Origin: Rotaria sp. Silwood1
Taxonomy: Eukaryota; Rotifera; Eurotatoria; Philodinida; Philodinidae
Length of the DNA: 64,000 nucleotides
NCBI GenBank assembly: GCA_905250075.1
Contig: CAJNOP010000538.1
Coordinates: forward strand, 62,001-126,000
Direction: 5' to 3'
In this document: positions 49,561 through 62,499 of the stretch, one piece after another
Layout of the letters: the number at the start of each line of letters is the position of its first letter
Position numbering within the stretch: position 1 is the stretch's first letter
Translations under genes and position numbers: made by a program
The notes under the pieces: model-generated
Databases searched by the model: none
Told to the model about the DNA's origin: nothing
What the model saw: the letters and a program-made list of their open reading frames with translations, nothing else

Positions 49561-52500
49561 ATGGGACGTTTACAAGTAGCTATTGATCGAGGTGGAACAT
49601 TTACTGATGTTGTTGCTCGTACATCAGATGGTAAAATTGTTACAATGAAATTATTATCTGAAGATCCAGATAAATATAAAGATGCACCAACAGAAGCTAT
49701 ACGTCGATTAATAAAACAAGTTAGATTTTTTTAAAATATTTTTTTGAAAAATTTCTTATTTTACTATAGGATTCTTTTCCACTTAATCCAACTGATATTG
49801 ATTGGATTCGTATGGGTACAACAGTAGCAACAAATGCATTACTTGAACGAAAAGGTGAACGTTTTGCATTACTTGTTACAAATGGTTTTCGTGATTTACT
49901 TCATATTGGAAATCAATCACGACCTAAATTATTTGATTTAGTATAATTTTTTAACAGAAGAATATATATGAAAAAAACAATATTTTCTTTTAAATTTAGA
50001 CTATTCGTATATCTGATGTTATTTATGAAGAAGTAATTGAAGTTAATGAAAGAGTTGTACTTTCTCGTGATGATTGTAAATTAACTGATGAAATACGTGG
50101 AAAAATTCAAGAAAAAACAACAACAACAGGAGAAAAAGTATTTTAAATATTTAGAATATAGCAAAAGAAGTGGCGAAAGTATTTTAACTTCTTATAAAAA
50201 AAACTTTCTTTTTTCTATACAAAGATTTAAAATACGTCCGCTACACACCTTTTGACATGTCCTAAATATATTGATTATTTTTTTATATCATAGATTGAAA
50301 TTTGGAAAGCAGTTGATGAAGAACAATTACGTAAAGATTTAATAAAAATTAAAGAAAAAGGTATTTTATCAATAGCTGTAGCACTTCTTCATTCATATTG
50401 GTAAGTTTTTTTTTAATTTCAATTCAAATCTATAGATCTTCAAATATAAATAGTTTTCCTGATCATGAATTACGTATTGGTGAAATAGCACATGAAATGG
50501 GTTTTACAAATGTATCTCTATCACATCAAATAATTGCCATGCAAAAATATGTACCAAGAGCTCATACAGGTTTTACATTTCATGTACAATTGAATTAATT
50601 TTCTATTTTGTTTTTTATAGCTTCTATTGATGCTTATTTAACTCCATGTTTAAAACGATATATTGATACATTTACAAATGCTTTTGAAAAAGATAAACTT
50701 CATAAACTTAATGTTCTGTTTATGCAATCAGATGGTGGTTTAACATCAGTTGAAAAGTATGCATGAACAAATAATTATTCTTTCCTATGAATAAAAAGAA
50801 TTTTATTAGATTTTCTGGTTCACGTGCTATTCTTTCTGGACCTGCAGGTAGATTAGTTCCTTGTTTTTTTTTTTTATTTTAAAATTAATATTTTTTTTTT
50901 AAAAAAAAACAAAAATAACCAACAGGTGGTGTAATTGGATATTCAGTAACAAGTTATATAAATTCACAACCAGTTATTGGTTTTGATATGGGTGGAACAT
51001 CAACAGATGTTAGTCGTTTTGATGGTTCACTTGAACATATTCTTGAAAGTACAATTGCATCTGTAACTATTCAAGCACCACAATTAGATATTAATACAGT
51101 AGCTGCTGGTGGTGGAAGTATATTAAGTTTTCGTTCAGGTCTATTTCGAGTTGGTCCAGAATCAGCTGGTGCACAACCTGGTCCAGCATGTTATAAAAAA
51201 GGTTTTACTTTTTTTTTTTTTACATTTATATATATATGAAATTTATTTGATTTTTTGTTTTAATATTTTTTTTTTAAGGTGGACCATTAACTGTAACTGA
51301 TGCTAATTTAATCTTAGGACGTTTAATACCAGAACATTTTCCAGCATTATTTGGTCCAAATGGAAATGAACGTTTAGATTATGAAGCATCATTAACTAAA
51401 TTTAAAGAATTAACAACAAGAGTACAATTTTTTTTCTTTATATATATTTTGATAATTTTTAATTTATTTTTGTATAGATAAATTCATTTTTGAAAGAAAA
51501 TGAAAAGAAAACATTAAGTATTGAAGAAATAGCTATGGGTTATATTCATGTTGCTAATGAAACTATGTGTCGTCCTATTCGAGCATTAACTGAAGTAAAT
51601 ATGAATTGAAATATTTTTTTTTTTGATAACAAAAAAAATTATTTCTAGGGAAAAGGTTTTGATCGTCGTGATCATGTTTTAGCATGTTTTGGTGGTGCTG
51701 GTGGTCAACATGCTTGTGCAGTATGTTGAAATTAATTTTAAATTTTATATAAAAAAAAATATTTATATTTAGATTGCACGAGCTTTAGGCATGAAAACTG
51801 TTTTTATTAGTCGGTTAGTAGTTGTTTTGTTCATAATGTTTTATTAATATGAATTTTTATAATATAGTTTTGCTGGTGTTCTTTCGGCATTAGGTTTAGC
51901 ATTAGCTGATGTTGTTCATGAAATGCAAGAACCATCTGGAAAAGTAATTAATTCTGATAATTGGTCAAATATTCTTGATCGATTAAATTATCTTTCAAAA
52001 TATGGAACAGATGAACTTGTTAAACAAGAATATGATCGGTTTGTTATATTGAATATTTTAATTGAAATTGTATTCATGTGAATTTTTTTTTTTTTTCTTA
52101 GAAAATCGATTATTGTAGAAAAATATTTAAATCTACGATATGAAGGAACTGATTGTGCACTTATGTGTACAAGTAATGGAGATTTAGCTGAATCATTTAT
52201 AGATATTTTTGTTAAAAAATATAAAGAACAATTTGGTTTTATACTTCCGGATCGTCCAATTATTGTTGATGATATTCGAATTCGTGCATTAGCAAAATCA
52301 GCAATGAGTATTGATCGTAAAATTGATGTTCGATCAAAAGATAAACCTTTGAAAGAATTAAAAGTAAATTAAACTTTTAACAAAATCTGTTAGATAAAAT
52401 GAAAATCTTTTTATTTGAAAAGTCATTTACTAGTTAAGAGATTTTACGACTCAGTATGTTCTCTAACTACTCTATAGAAAATCTTATTTTGGGTTAATTC

Positions 52501-55500
52501 TATAGAGTTTTATCTGATCTTCAAATCTTGTGTATCTGGTCATTCTCACACTAGGTTTATTGGTATACCAATCCTTTGTTTCTCCAATTTTTAGCTTTTA
52601 TGATGTTTTGAATTCTTTGATATTGTTCCAACTTCTATAAATATACCAATGGGCTGTACTCTGAATCGAGGTTCATCATAGTCAAAATGGTCAATCGACA
52701 AGGATTATGCAAATGTTTCACTTTCATAAAAGACTAAATGCATATTGAATCTAATGAAACTCCATAGTCTAGTCATTCCCAAATCTCAGAATCTAAATTC
52801 ATAAAAAATAATTGGGTTTTTTAAGGTACTTCATTGACCAATTTGACTATGACGACACACAAGTTATGAAAAACTTGCACATCTGATTGCTCTTGTGTTG
52901 TACACTAAGAAAGCTATTGTGAAAATTATTATAGAAAAGTCTATTGAACTTTTAATGTGTCATGAGTTACTTTACAAAATGATATGAATGACTTTTCAAA
53001 TAATGAGTGATCATCTTATCCGAAAATTCTTTTCTTTTTATAGAAAGTAAAATGTTATTTCGAACAAGGTTTTGTTGATACACCTGTTTATCTTATTGAA
53101 GAATTATATGCTCATGATGATATATCTGGTCCAGCAATTATTATTGATCCTAGTTGGTAAATTTTCTTTTCAAATAAAAAAAAAACATATTTTTTTCAAA
53201 ATCTATTATTTTATTTCTAATACTAGTACAATTGTTGTTGAACCAAATTGTGAAGCTAAAATAACAGATTGTGGTGATATTCGTATAGCTATTCAACATA
53301 TTAAAGAAGATACTAATTCAACTGAACTTGATCTTATTAGATTATCAATATTTCAAAATCGTTTTATGAGTATTGCAGAACAATGTGGTCGGTAAGATAT
53401 ATTTTAATATAACAATAAGTAAAAGAATACTTTTTTGTTTGATATTTAGTGTTCTTCAATTAACTGCTATATCGACAAATATCAAAGAACGTTTAGATTT
53501 TAGTTGTGCTATGTTTGGAGATGATGGTGGTTTAGTTGCCAATGCTCCTCATATACCAGTACATCTTGGAGCTATGCAAGATGCCGTACAATATCAAGTA
53601 CAGAATAACTAAATATATAATAATAATATTATTATTAAATTCGAATTTCTAGATGCGTGCTATTGGTAAAGATCTTCGTGATGGAGATGTGATTTTAAGC
53701 AATCATCCGTCAGCTGGAGGTAATGAGAAAGAAAACGAATATATGAGAATTTTGATAAATAAATTTGTTTTAGGAAGTCATTTACCAGATTTAACTGTTA
53801 TTACACCAGTAAGATTTATAGTATAAATTATTTTAAATCTGAATAAATAATTTAACTTTTAAGGTATTTCATGAATCTGATAAAACTAAACCAGTATTTT
53901 TTGTTGCAAGTCGTGGTCATCATGCTGATATTGGTGGTTTAACTCCAGGTTCAATGCCTCCAAATTCGACATCTTTATTTCAAGAAGGTGCACAATTTCT
54001 TTCATTTAAAATTGTTGAACAAGGACAATTTAAAGAGAAAGGTACAAATAAAATTATATAAATAAAATATATTTTGTTTTTATTCTAGAACTCATAGAAA
54101 AATTAAATGAACCAGGAAAACAAGAAAATTGTTCAGCAACTCGAACATTAATGCATAATATTGCTGATTTAAAAGCACAAATAGCTGCTAATTTAAAAGT
54201 AATTTTTTTTTAATAAAAAAAAAACTTATTTTTAATAAATAATTATCTATAATTTAATATTAGGGTGTTAAATTAGTTCAAGAATTAATTGATATTTATA
54301 GTCTTAAAGTAGTTCAAGCTTATATGAGATATATTCAAGTTTGTTTAAAGAATTTTATGTTTTTCTTTTTTTTATTTATATATCAAATAAAATATTTAGG
54401 ATAATGCTGAAACAGCTGTAAAAGATTTACTTAAAAGTGTATTACATTCTTTTTCTGAAAAAGAACATAAACATCAAGATAACATTAAATTACATGCTGT
54501 TGATTATATGGATGATGGATCAAAAATTTGTTTATGTATTGACATAGACGGGCAACACGTAAGAAGTGAAAAACAAACGATTTTGTATTTTGTTGTTCTT
54601 GCTTTCTTTTTTAAAATAAAGTCTAAAGCTAAATTTGATTTTACGGGTACAAGTGAACAAGTATGGTATAATTGGAATGCACCACGTTCAATTACTAATT
54701 CAGCTATTATTTATTGTCTTCGAGCTATGATTGCACATGAAATACCATTAAATAATGTAGATTAATTTTAGTTTTGATAAGTTGTAAAAACAAAAACGTT
54801 TTTCTTTTTTGAAGGGATGTATGAGACCAATTGAAGTTATTCTTCCACCAGGTTCACTTCTTAATCCACATAAGGATGCTGCTGTTGTCGGTAAGTACAA
54901 AGAAATATTATAAGAATGAAATAATGTTTTTCTTCTTCATAGGTGGTAATGTTTTAACTAGTCAACGTTTAGTTGATGTTATTCTTCATGCATTTGGTGC
55001 TTGTGCTGCATCACAAGTAATATTTAACTAAAGAAATAATTCAAAAAATTAAATAAATTATTGCTAGGGTTGTATGAATAATATCACTTGGGGTGATAAT
55101 AAAGCAACTAGTTATTATGAAACAGTTGCTGGTGGAGCGGGTGCTGTATGTAATTTATATTTTTGAAAATAATTGAAACTTACAGATTTTTTTTTGTTTT
55201 CGATAGGGACCCAATTGGCATGGACGTTCAGGTGTTCATACACATATGACTAATACTCGTATAACTGATCCTGAAATTCTTGAAAAACGGTAAATAAAAA
55301 TTTCAATTCATATTTATTTTAATGTTCTATTAAAGTTTTCCTGTTGTTTTACAAAAATTTTGTCTTCGTCCATTTTCTGGTGGTCAAGGAAAATATCGTG
55401 GTGGTGATGGTGTTGATCGACGAATATTATTTCGTCGTACGATGACATTATCAATGTTAACTGACCGACGTGTACATCATCCTTATGGATTGTGTGGTGG

Positions 55501-55796
55501 TGAAAATGGTCAATGTGGAAAGAATTTATTAAAACGTGTCGATGGACGATTAATAAATTTAGGTGGAAAATGTTCAGTACCAATGGAACCTGGTGTAAGT
55601 TATGTTATAATTGAATACTAAATAAAATAAATGATTTATTTGAATTTAGGATACATTTATTTTACTTACACCTGGTGGTGGTGGTTTTGGAAAAGTAAAT
55701 GATGAAGAAGATAAGAATTCTGAACAAACAGAATTTCAATCATTTATTGAACGTGGAAGTTTATTTGATTATAAACTTACTCAAGAAGGAGTTTAA
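49561..55796 (+). CDS. OPLAH: 5-oxoprolinase (ATP-hydrolysing), 30 exons
   Basis: OPLAH opens 5-oxoproline to glutamate in the gamma-glutamyl (glutathione) cycle, in the cytosol, using ATP. Exon ends: 49561-49719, 49770-49940, 50000-50137, 50294-50400, 50454-50569, 50621-50756, 50810-50847, 50926-51201, 51279-51421, 51478-51594, 51649-51720, 51773-51813, 51868-52038, 52102-52363, 53044-53156, 53227-53391, 53450-53597, 53653-53719, 53774-53808, 53864-54041, 54089-54198, 54264-54338, 54400-54558, 54622-54756, 54815-54890, 54943-55016, 55068-55145, 55207-55289, 55336-55594, 55650-55796. They join in frame to 1282 residues (human 1288). The N-terminal hydantoinase-A part has [27 protein letters not shown] and [13 protein letters not shown]. 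The hydantoinase-B part has [31 protein letters not shown] and [10 protein letters not shown]. Intron 14 (680 bp) is long and carries a foldback. Confidence 0.96.
52405..53005. mobile_element. Foldback element in OPLAH intron 14
   Basis: TTATTTGAAAAGTCATTTA near 52411 pairs with AATGACTTTTCAAATAATG near 52987, and TCATCATAGTCAAAATGGTC pairs with CCAATTTGACTATGACGA. It fills almost the whole of the only long intron of this gene and explains its length. Confidence 0.65.
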
Positions 55797-56523
55797 GATG
55801 ATTTTATTATCAATATTTTTCTTTTGTTTTCAAGTAATTTTTTAACGTATTGATATTAAGACATGAAAATAATTTTTAGTTTATTTTAAAAAGTTTTACG
55901 CAAGCAGAAGATATTGATTTACATATGAAATTAAGTTTTTATTGTTTTTTTGTTTGTAATAGTTAATGATAGTTCAACATATTATTTGATCATATAACTT
56001 TAAGTTTTAATAACATAATATTAAAATAAAAGATGATTCTAGGAACTAAAAAAAAAACATTTCATAAATGACAAAACAGTCGATTGTTATAAGTCTACTA
56101 GAATGACTTTTAAAAACATTTCCTTTTTATTTCACGTTCAGACATTCATTCATGAAATTCTTTTAAATTTGTGTCATGGCACTACAGATCAACTTTGAAT
56201 ATTTTTGCCTTTAGAAATAAAATATGTTTCTACTTATGTAAGCAAGCTAAATTTGATAATAGTATTCATTTGATTTCTCCAGCTATATTTTAATGCTTTT
56301 GCTTGTATAAGTGTCAATAGTCTTCTTTTCTTTTTTGTATGCTTTTCATTATACATTTATTGATTCGTTGATGCTCGAAGTAACATAAATAATACCTTCA
56401 CAGACACTTATAGGCAAATGAATGAGTATTCACATAGGAATAAAAGAATCTCAAAAAAAAATAATTCATCACTTTATAATTGGAATTATTTATGAAATTA
56501 TTTATTCGTAACATGGAGTAAGG
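55797..56523. other. 3' region of OPLAH and left flank of the inverted duplication
   Basis: AAAATAAAAG near 56024 may be a polyadenylation signal. From about 56290 the sequence (GTATGCTTTTCATTATACAT and the flank before the ATG) is repeated in inverted, diverged form near 60710-60890, so the paralogue pair below was duplicated together with its upstream DNA. Confidence 0.5.
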
Positions 56524-57138
56524 ATGAGACGAATAATGTTGCTTCTTTGTCTCGTTCATCTTACCACTTCTCTACATACAAAACGTACATATGTGATGCA
56601 AAAAGATTTTATTAATGGATTCAAAACTGGTGAAGTTTCGATCTACAATCAAGAAACAAATACTCGTGCATATCGAATCGAGTCTCATATGTATCTTTTT
56701 AAACCTGAACGCATTGATCTTATTGCGTATCGACCAATGCAAGTTGTAGGCAAGCTGACGACCAAATTGGAACGTCGATGGCATGAAGTAACATTTGAAG
56801 TGCTTGATAGCCAAACTCAACAGTGGAAGGTGGGCAAGTTTATTCAAAATTATATTGGATGGTACAGAGATAGTATTGACATTGACTGGGGTGGATTCCC
56901 ATTAAAATGCGAGATCGCTGCGAATCGATTGGCAGGATGATTTCTAACTGATAATAATACTATTCTCTTGGCCGAATTCAAACGAGGATCACAGCACACC
57001 TTTAATGCTAGTAACTACGAGGTGGAAATATATTCCGATGATATTCCAGATGCCATTTATCTATTTTATGTTGCTAATTTCGATAAAATTATTACACGTA
57101 GAGATCGTAACAGATATCCTATTAATGGTCATTGGTGA
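56524..57138 (+). pseudogene. Secreted tubby-C/LURP-one-like protein interrupted by TGA
   Basis: From ATG 56524 a signal peptide (MLLLCLVHLTTSLHT) leads into a beta-rich domain: GEVSIYNQETNTRAYRIES, VVGKLTTKLERRWHEVTFEV and WKVGKFIQ, resembling tubby-C/LURP-one folds. TGA at 56938-56940 stops it, but the same frame continues TILLAEFKRGSQHTF, YEVEIYSDDIPDAIYLFYVA and further to TGA 57136-57138. The inverted paralogue at 60124-60684 is uninterrupted over the same length, which proves that the part after the TGA once was coding. A telomere-like hairpin begins 17 bp after the end. The LURP call is by pattern only. The function is unknown. Confidence 0.7.
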
Positions 57139-57154
57139 ATAGTTACATATATTT

Positions 57155-57196
57155 AGGTGTGGGCGGGTGTCTCTTCTCTTGACACCCACACCCACA
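57155..57196. repeat. Interstitial telomere-like hairpin 12
   Basis: AGGTGTGGGCGGGTGTCTC, a TCTCTT core, then GACACCCACACCCAC. It lies immediately past the end of the broken secreted-protein gene. Confidence 0.75.
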
Positions 57197-57363
57197 ACAA
57201 GAACATATTTTGTTTGATTTTTTTTCTAATTATGCATATGGTTGTCATGTTGATAACATGAATGAAATCAGTAGAAACATAGTTTTAATTGCGGTAACTG
57301 TTGAACAACGGTTTCTACTTACCGAAAATATTGCTAATCATTTACCAGTGGTTGAACTACTTA

Positions 57364-58279
57364 GGGTATACCAAAAGTTCTGATCACAGCGTTACTTAAC
57401 CATAGAGTAAGCTTTAAGAAACTTTCTTTCTATACAGTCTAATAGAGAAAAGAATGCTCTATTTTTCTATGCTATTTGATCATACTTCAACTAATATCGT
57501 GATAATAAATTTTCGATAAAACTTTTTTCGTTATCACTTGTGCTCGTAGTACTAGATCACAACGAATGAGGCAGGTTAGTTTTCAATCCCTCAATCCATT
57601 CTATTACCAACTAAAATATACTAAAAGATGCAGCGTGAAAAGCTCTACAATTTACATAAGACTACTTACCTTATAGTTGCACTTTTTGTTTTCAAAATAA
57701 ACAAAGTTTTCAGGAGTCAAATTTTGGGTATTGCAAAAATTGGTCGCAGAGAATTTTCCTTCTTTTGCAAACAATTACAGTAAGTTTTACTGTAAAGATT
57801 ATAGACCTTTCTGCGCTGCATCTTGTGGTGTATTTTGTTTTCTTTTGATAAAGCATTTCAGATGGCGAAACGATGAAATAACAAAAAATGAATTTGCTGT
57901 GTATCAAAAACATTATCAATTTCCCATGGTCGAAATTTAATTGCCCAAAATTTTGTCTATTTTGAAAACGAAAAGTGCAACTATAAGGTAAGTAGTCTTA
58001 TGTAAATTGTAGAGTTTTTCACGCTGCATCTTATGGTATATTTCACTTATTAATACAATGTATTAAGAGATTGTATACTGCATTGCGAAACTTACTAGAG
58101 CACAAACGATAACGAAAAAAGTTTTATCGAAAATTTATTATCACGATATTAGTTGAAGTATGATCAAATAGCATAGAAAAATAGAGCATTCTTTTCTCTA
58201 TTAGACTGTATAGAAAGAAAGTTTCTTAAAGCTTACTCTATGGTTAAGTAACGCTGTGATCAGAACTTTTGGTATACCC
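57364..58279. mobile_element. Foldback element with TA duplication, GGGTATACC termini
   Basis: The arms start GGGTATACCAAAAGTTCTGA, run about 170 bp, and are repeated in reverse complement up to 58279. TA flanks both sides (57362-57363 and 58280-58281). A second nested inverted pair (AAGATGCAGCGTGAAAAGCT and complement) sits inside. Short frames inside (57731-57940) have no transposase character. Confidence 0.85.
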
Positions 58280-60123
58280 TAAGTAAAATACTGAATAGAT
58301 ATTGCAATAATTTAAGAACTAACTAATTGCAGTTATAGGCTGTAGTCATGTCATGTACAAAATTCACTATATCATCACTCACAATCTTATTCGAGTGATT
58401 TTTGACTTGTATTCATTAGCAATATGTGTATAGTAAAAAGAAACTTTTGCTTGCTTATAGTATATTAACTGCTCTTTTTTGATTAATTTCTACGATTCAT
58501 AAAGAAATAATATTCAAATTTTGTTTGTTCACATTTACGATTCCTACAATTCTCACTTTCGTCCCAATAAAAACGAAAAAACTTCTGTCCTATACCAACA
58601 TGTACCACTATTGTATGTATGTGAAAACAGAACAAATAATGATGAAGATATTGAAAACATGAATCTTTCTTTCTTAATTCCAAATTAACGAAAACAAAAC
58701 ACTATGTCTTTCTTCAAACATCCAAGTCGGTCCGCAAATAACAAACATTGGTCAAAATACAACTATGTCAGACAAGATACATCGACAAACAAATACATGA
58801 ACAGCAAAACAATTTTTATTATTGGTGTCATAGACTTTTTTGTTTTCGATGTGTTGTTTCAACAGAAATATATGAAACTCTCGATTGGCTTAAACTATAT
58901 GTACAAAAACTTCAATGTTTTTAAGAGAAAACCACGAAATTGTTCGATGATACAAATTGCAAAATCCTTGTACATCAAATTCTGCAACTATTCAGCATAA
59001 AAAAATGAAAACCTTTCTTTCGTCATGTGGAAGCAAAACAAGTTTTGTACGTTAATACTGACCTCTTGAGATTTAGTAAAACATCATTTTTATTTTAAGT
59101 ATCGTGAACGAAGAAACATAGAAGATTAAGTTATAAGCCGTAACAAAGATTTTTATTCATGAATATTGCTCGCATATCAATTATAAGATGATGTTCAAAA
59201 TGATAACTTGCGTCGATGATACGATAGAACATATTTGATCATCCATAGCATCAAAAGTTTCTAGATAGTTGATTGAATAATTCATAAGATAATCAGCTAT
59301 TAACTAATTCAGTGTTGTTGTCATGGTAATTGAACTTCTTGACATTACATTTTTGCATTTGAGAAGAACGTTCCTCACGTGTTTGAGAGCGATTGATTGC
59401 TTGAGTCTTTTCGTTTTGTTAGTCAACCTTCATCGAACTAATCTGGATCTGTACCTTAAAAGAACATTGCGAAACAATATCTTTTGAGCGAGGGAAACTG
59501 GATTGTTTTTCGGCGTTTTTACACATAGTTACATTCTATTCACCTTGATGAATCCAATGGTGTACTTGGAGTCGATTTTGATAGAGCTTGAACCCAAATA
59601 CCTTCCATATGGTAAGGTCTTTGGGCATCTACATCATTGAAAAGATAGCAGGATATTGTGACAGTATTTTTTTTTTGTTTTTCGCGAAAATGAAAACATT
59701 TAGAGAGCTGATTACTTTACAGTGCGAAGAATGAATCGAGAGAAAAAGGCGTGGAACTTTGTAATGTAATGAGAACAAAAATTGCTTTGATATTTGAAGG
59801 ACTCAAACTAATCCTTTTAAACATTTGTCAAAAAGAAACTTAATAGAATCGCTCAGAGAATGAAAAACGATCTATACGATAACTATCGAACGAACCATTC
59901 ACCATGGAATGGAACTTCCAAAACTGTCAGGAGTGACATGGACGGATTAAGAAAAAAGATTCGTTTCGATTGCTTTACATGAGCATGAGTTAGTGTTCGA
60001 AAGCTTTCAAAAAAACAACGCTATAGTTAGCATGAAATACACACATATATTTTATTGTAACAAAGCACACACAATTGACAATGTTCTTTTCAGTTTAATT
60101 GGCATTTGATTGAGATGCATAGA

Positions 60124-60684
60124 TTACATGTTGATGCTAGCGACATAAAATAGAAAAACAGGATCTGGAACATCATCAGAGTGTACATGTAGATCATAGG
60201 TCAAGGGCGCATGTTTTCCTAACCGTCGACTTTGAAATTCAGCCATGATGGTATCACGATCATTTATCAGGGTTCCATACCACATGTACCCAGGAATTAC
60301 GTGTTTTATAGGTGGTCCATCCCATTCGATATCTATTTGATGTGGCGACCAAAACTTAAAATGTCGAATAAGCTTTCCCATCTTCCACTGTCGAGTTTGA
60401 TTGTCCAACACTTCAAATGTTGCTTCGCGCCATATCTTTTCCCCTTTGACCATGAGCTTGCCTACGACTTCTTTTGATGGAGACGCTATAATTTCAAAGT
60501 GTCTCCCGTCAGAACCAAAAGAAGATTTGATTTCATATGCAAGAGTATCTGTTAGACCATTATAGACCAAAAATTCACCGCTTCTCAAAATGTTGGAATT
60601 GCCCTTTTCCAAAAAATAAGCACGTCTTGTATGTAGAGTAACGACGAGATGAACGAGACAAAGAAGCAACACTAGTTGTTTCAT
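60124..60684 (-). CDS. Secreted tubby-C/LURP-one-like protein, intact paralogue
   Basis: The minus-strand frame from ATG 60684-60682 encodes 186 residues with a clear signal peptide (MKQLVLLLCLVHLVVTLHT). The body repeats the pattern of the copy at 56524: SGEFLVYNGLTDTLAYEI, VVGKLMVKGEKIWREATFEV, WKMGKLIRHFKFW, then DTIMAEFQSRR, YDLHVHSDDVPDPVFLFYVA. This order recalls the tubby-C/LURP-one fold, but I cannot confirm it. No intron. The frame extends upstream without an ATG, so the second Met is taken as start. Secretion is expected, the function is unknown. Together with 56524-57138 it forms an inverted repeat 3-4 kb across. Confidence 0.75.
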   Translation of the reverse strand: MKQLVLLLCLVHLVVTLHTRRAYFLEKGNSNILRSGEFLVYNGLTDTLAYEIKSSFGSDGRHFEIIASPSKEVVGKLMVKGEKIWREATFEVLDNQTRQWKMGKLIRHFKFWSPHQIDIEWDGPPIKHVIPGYMWYGTLINDRDTIMAEFQSRRLGKHAPLTYDLHVHSDDVPDPVFLFYVASINM

Positions 60685-61589
60685 TTTTATTCCGTCTGAC
60701 AAACAAATAATTTCATGAATAATTTTAAGTACAAAGTGATGAATTGTTTTTCTTTAGGTTTTATTCTTGTTATATCAATCTTATCTCATTGGTTTACGAG
60801 CGTTTGTGCAATTAGTATTTATTTTGCTTCTAGGCACAACACATCAATAAATATATAATGAAAAGCATACATAAAAGAAAAGAATATTGTCACTTATAAA
60901 GACTATGTACTATTTCGTGTGTACGACAGAAGCATCATTTGAAAATACTTCTTTATGATAATCAAATACTCAACAACTTTGAAGCGTTAAAATATAATTC
61001 AAGGAATCAAATGAATATGACCATCGAATTTAATTTACTTTGAAAAGCAGTACAGTGTATCATGCCGAAAAGTGACATATTTAAGGCCGATATCCAGTTT
61101 CATAAAGCCAATTAAAAAGAATTTGTGACAAGTCTTTCTTTTTACGTAGGATCTAGTAGGTTTAGATTCGATTTCTTTTAGGACCAATTCATTCATGAAA
61201 TTATTTCCATACTAATTCGATATATTCCCAGTAGAACTCGACGAGCTGCATACAATAATGAAAACCATTTCTCGATATCAAGTTTTGCTCTTGAAAAAAC
61301 ACTTCTTAATTGATTCAATTTATCCTATTCCGCATTACTCCTTGAATACAGTGACGGTTTCTCGTCAACACACCCCTGTGTCGAGATCAGGCTTCCAACA
61401 TATCATAGACCTTTTCAGGCGGTACTTGATTGCATATTACAATACAACAACGAAAAGCATTTGCACCTGATATTTTAATCTAGAGAAAAATAACTATGCA
61501 GTTTTTTCAAAATCAATTTGTATTTCTATCAAAAGAACTTTTAGGATATCTTCACAACTGATCATTAGCTTTAGAGTGAGGAGGTAATT

Positions 61590-61854
61590 CCCAGTGAAAA
61601 ATGACAAGATTATGTAAGATTATAACCAGATTTTTGTGCAACAAAGTCCAAATTATAATCGATTGAAATCTTCTAAATCAACTATAATTTGATTTTTAAT
61701 CAAAAATAATCTCCTAAATCAAGTATAATTTTGATTAAAAATCAAATTATAGTTGATTTAGAAGATTTCAATCGATCATAATTTGGATTTTGTTGCACAA
61801 AAATCCGGTTATAATCTTACATAATCTGATATAATTTGACATTTTTTCACTGGG
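61590..61854. mobile_element. Foldback element, near-perfect 115-bp arms
   Basis: It starts CCCAGTGAAAAATGACAAG and ends with TTTTTTCACTGGG. The arms share AACC(A/G)GATTTTTGTGCAAC and TCGATTGAAATCTTCTAAAT segments and leave only about 30 bp unpaired. No target duplication is obvious. Confidence 0.8.
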
Positions 61855-61929
61855 CTGTTGGCCTTACCTCTGCCATCATTCATGTTGTATCTCGATTAAG
61901 TAAAGAGTGGTCAGAATCAATATCGGGTA

Positions 61930-61998
61930 TCCGTGTTGTGTGTGTGCGGATTTTGGGTGGACGGGTGTGAATCTTCTCTGGACAAAGATTTACGCCCA
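61930..61998. repeat. Degenerate telomere-like hairpin 13
   Basis: A degenerate G-rich arm (GTGTTGTGTGTGTGCGGAT, then GGGTGGACGGGTGTG), a TCTTCTCTGGAC core and a short ACGCCCACA arm. Confidence 0.5.
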
Positions 61999-62134
61999 CA
62001 TAAACTCTTTGTCTGTTTTCGGCATGACACTTTCGAGTACAAAAAATCTCTTTCTTTATATTTGTGAAAAACTGCGCCCAAAATAAAACCACATTTTTTG
62101 GACAGTTTAGTTCTAGCAACTTGACTGTTGGGGC

Positions 62135-62343
62135 ATATGAGCCTGTCCACGGAAGGTGCTATTCCATCACGCTCTGTTTATGGTAAATGAGGAGTCGTGG
62201 ACAGCTTTGCAATTTCTCATTTTGAACAGCATAATTTTTTGTTCAAAACTGCAAAAGCATTTGATCTTAAACATTGAGTCGTTTGTACGTAATGAAACAA
62301 ACCAACCGTGACGGAATAAGGTTTTGCGTGGACAGGCTCATAT
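62135..62343. mobile_element. Small MITE with ATATGAGCCTGTCCACG termini
   Basis: The 17-bp ends at 62135-62151 and 62327-62343 are perfect inverted copies. The similarity continues imperfectly inward (TATTCC(A/G)TCACG). About 209 bp, non-coding. Confidence 0.75.
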
Positions 62344-62499
62344 CAGTTCTTATGAAAGAGAATTTTTGTACATTTTTCTGAAAGGATATGGCTTGTTCGA
62401 ACAGTTCTCTAGCCCCTTTAGTCTGAACTTTAAGTTATGAGTTCGTCCATCTTTAGTCTATACATACATTCTATTCGTTACTCATAGTTACACAATCGA

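Larger units (their letters stand above)
57139..60123. other. Spacer between the inverted paralogues
   Basis: It contains a telomere-like hairpin (57155-57196) and a TA-flanked foldback (57364-58279). A 98-codon frame at 58704-59000 lacks any recognisable domain and is not called. The rest is unassigned. Confidence 0.5.

Noticed and set aside
57731..57940. 69-codon frames on both strands inside the foldback
   Set aside because: They mirror the palindrome's centre and have no transposase motifs.
58704..59000. 98-codon frame with ATG
   Set aside because: No recognisable domain, no acceptor or polyadenylation context, in a region of decayed DNA.
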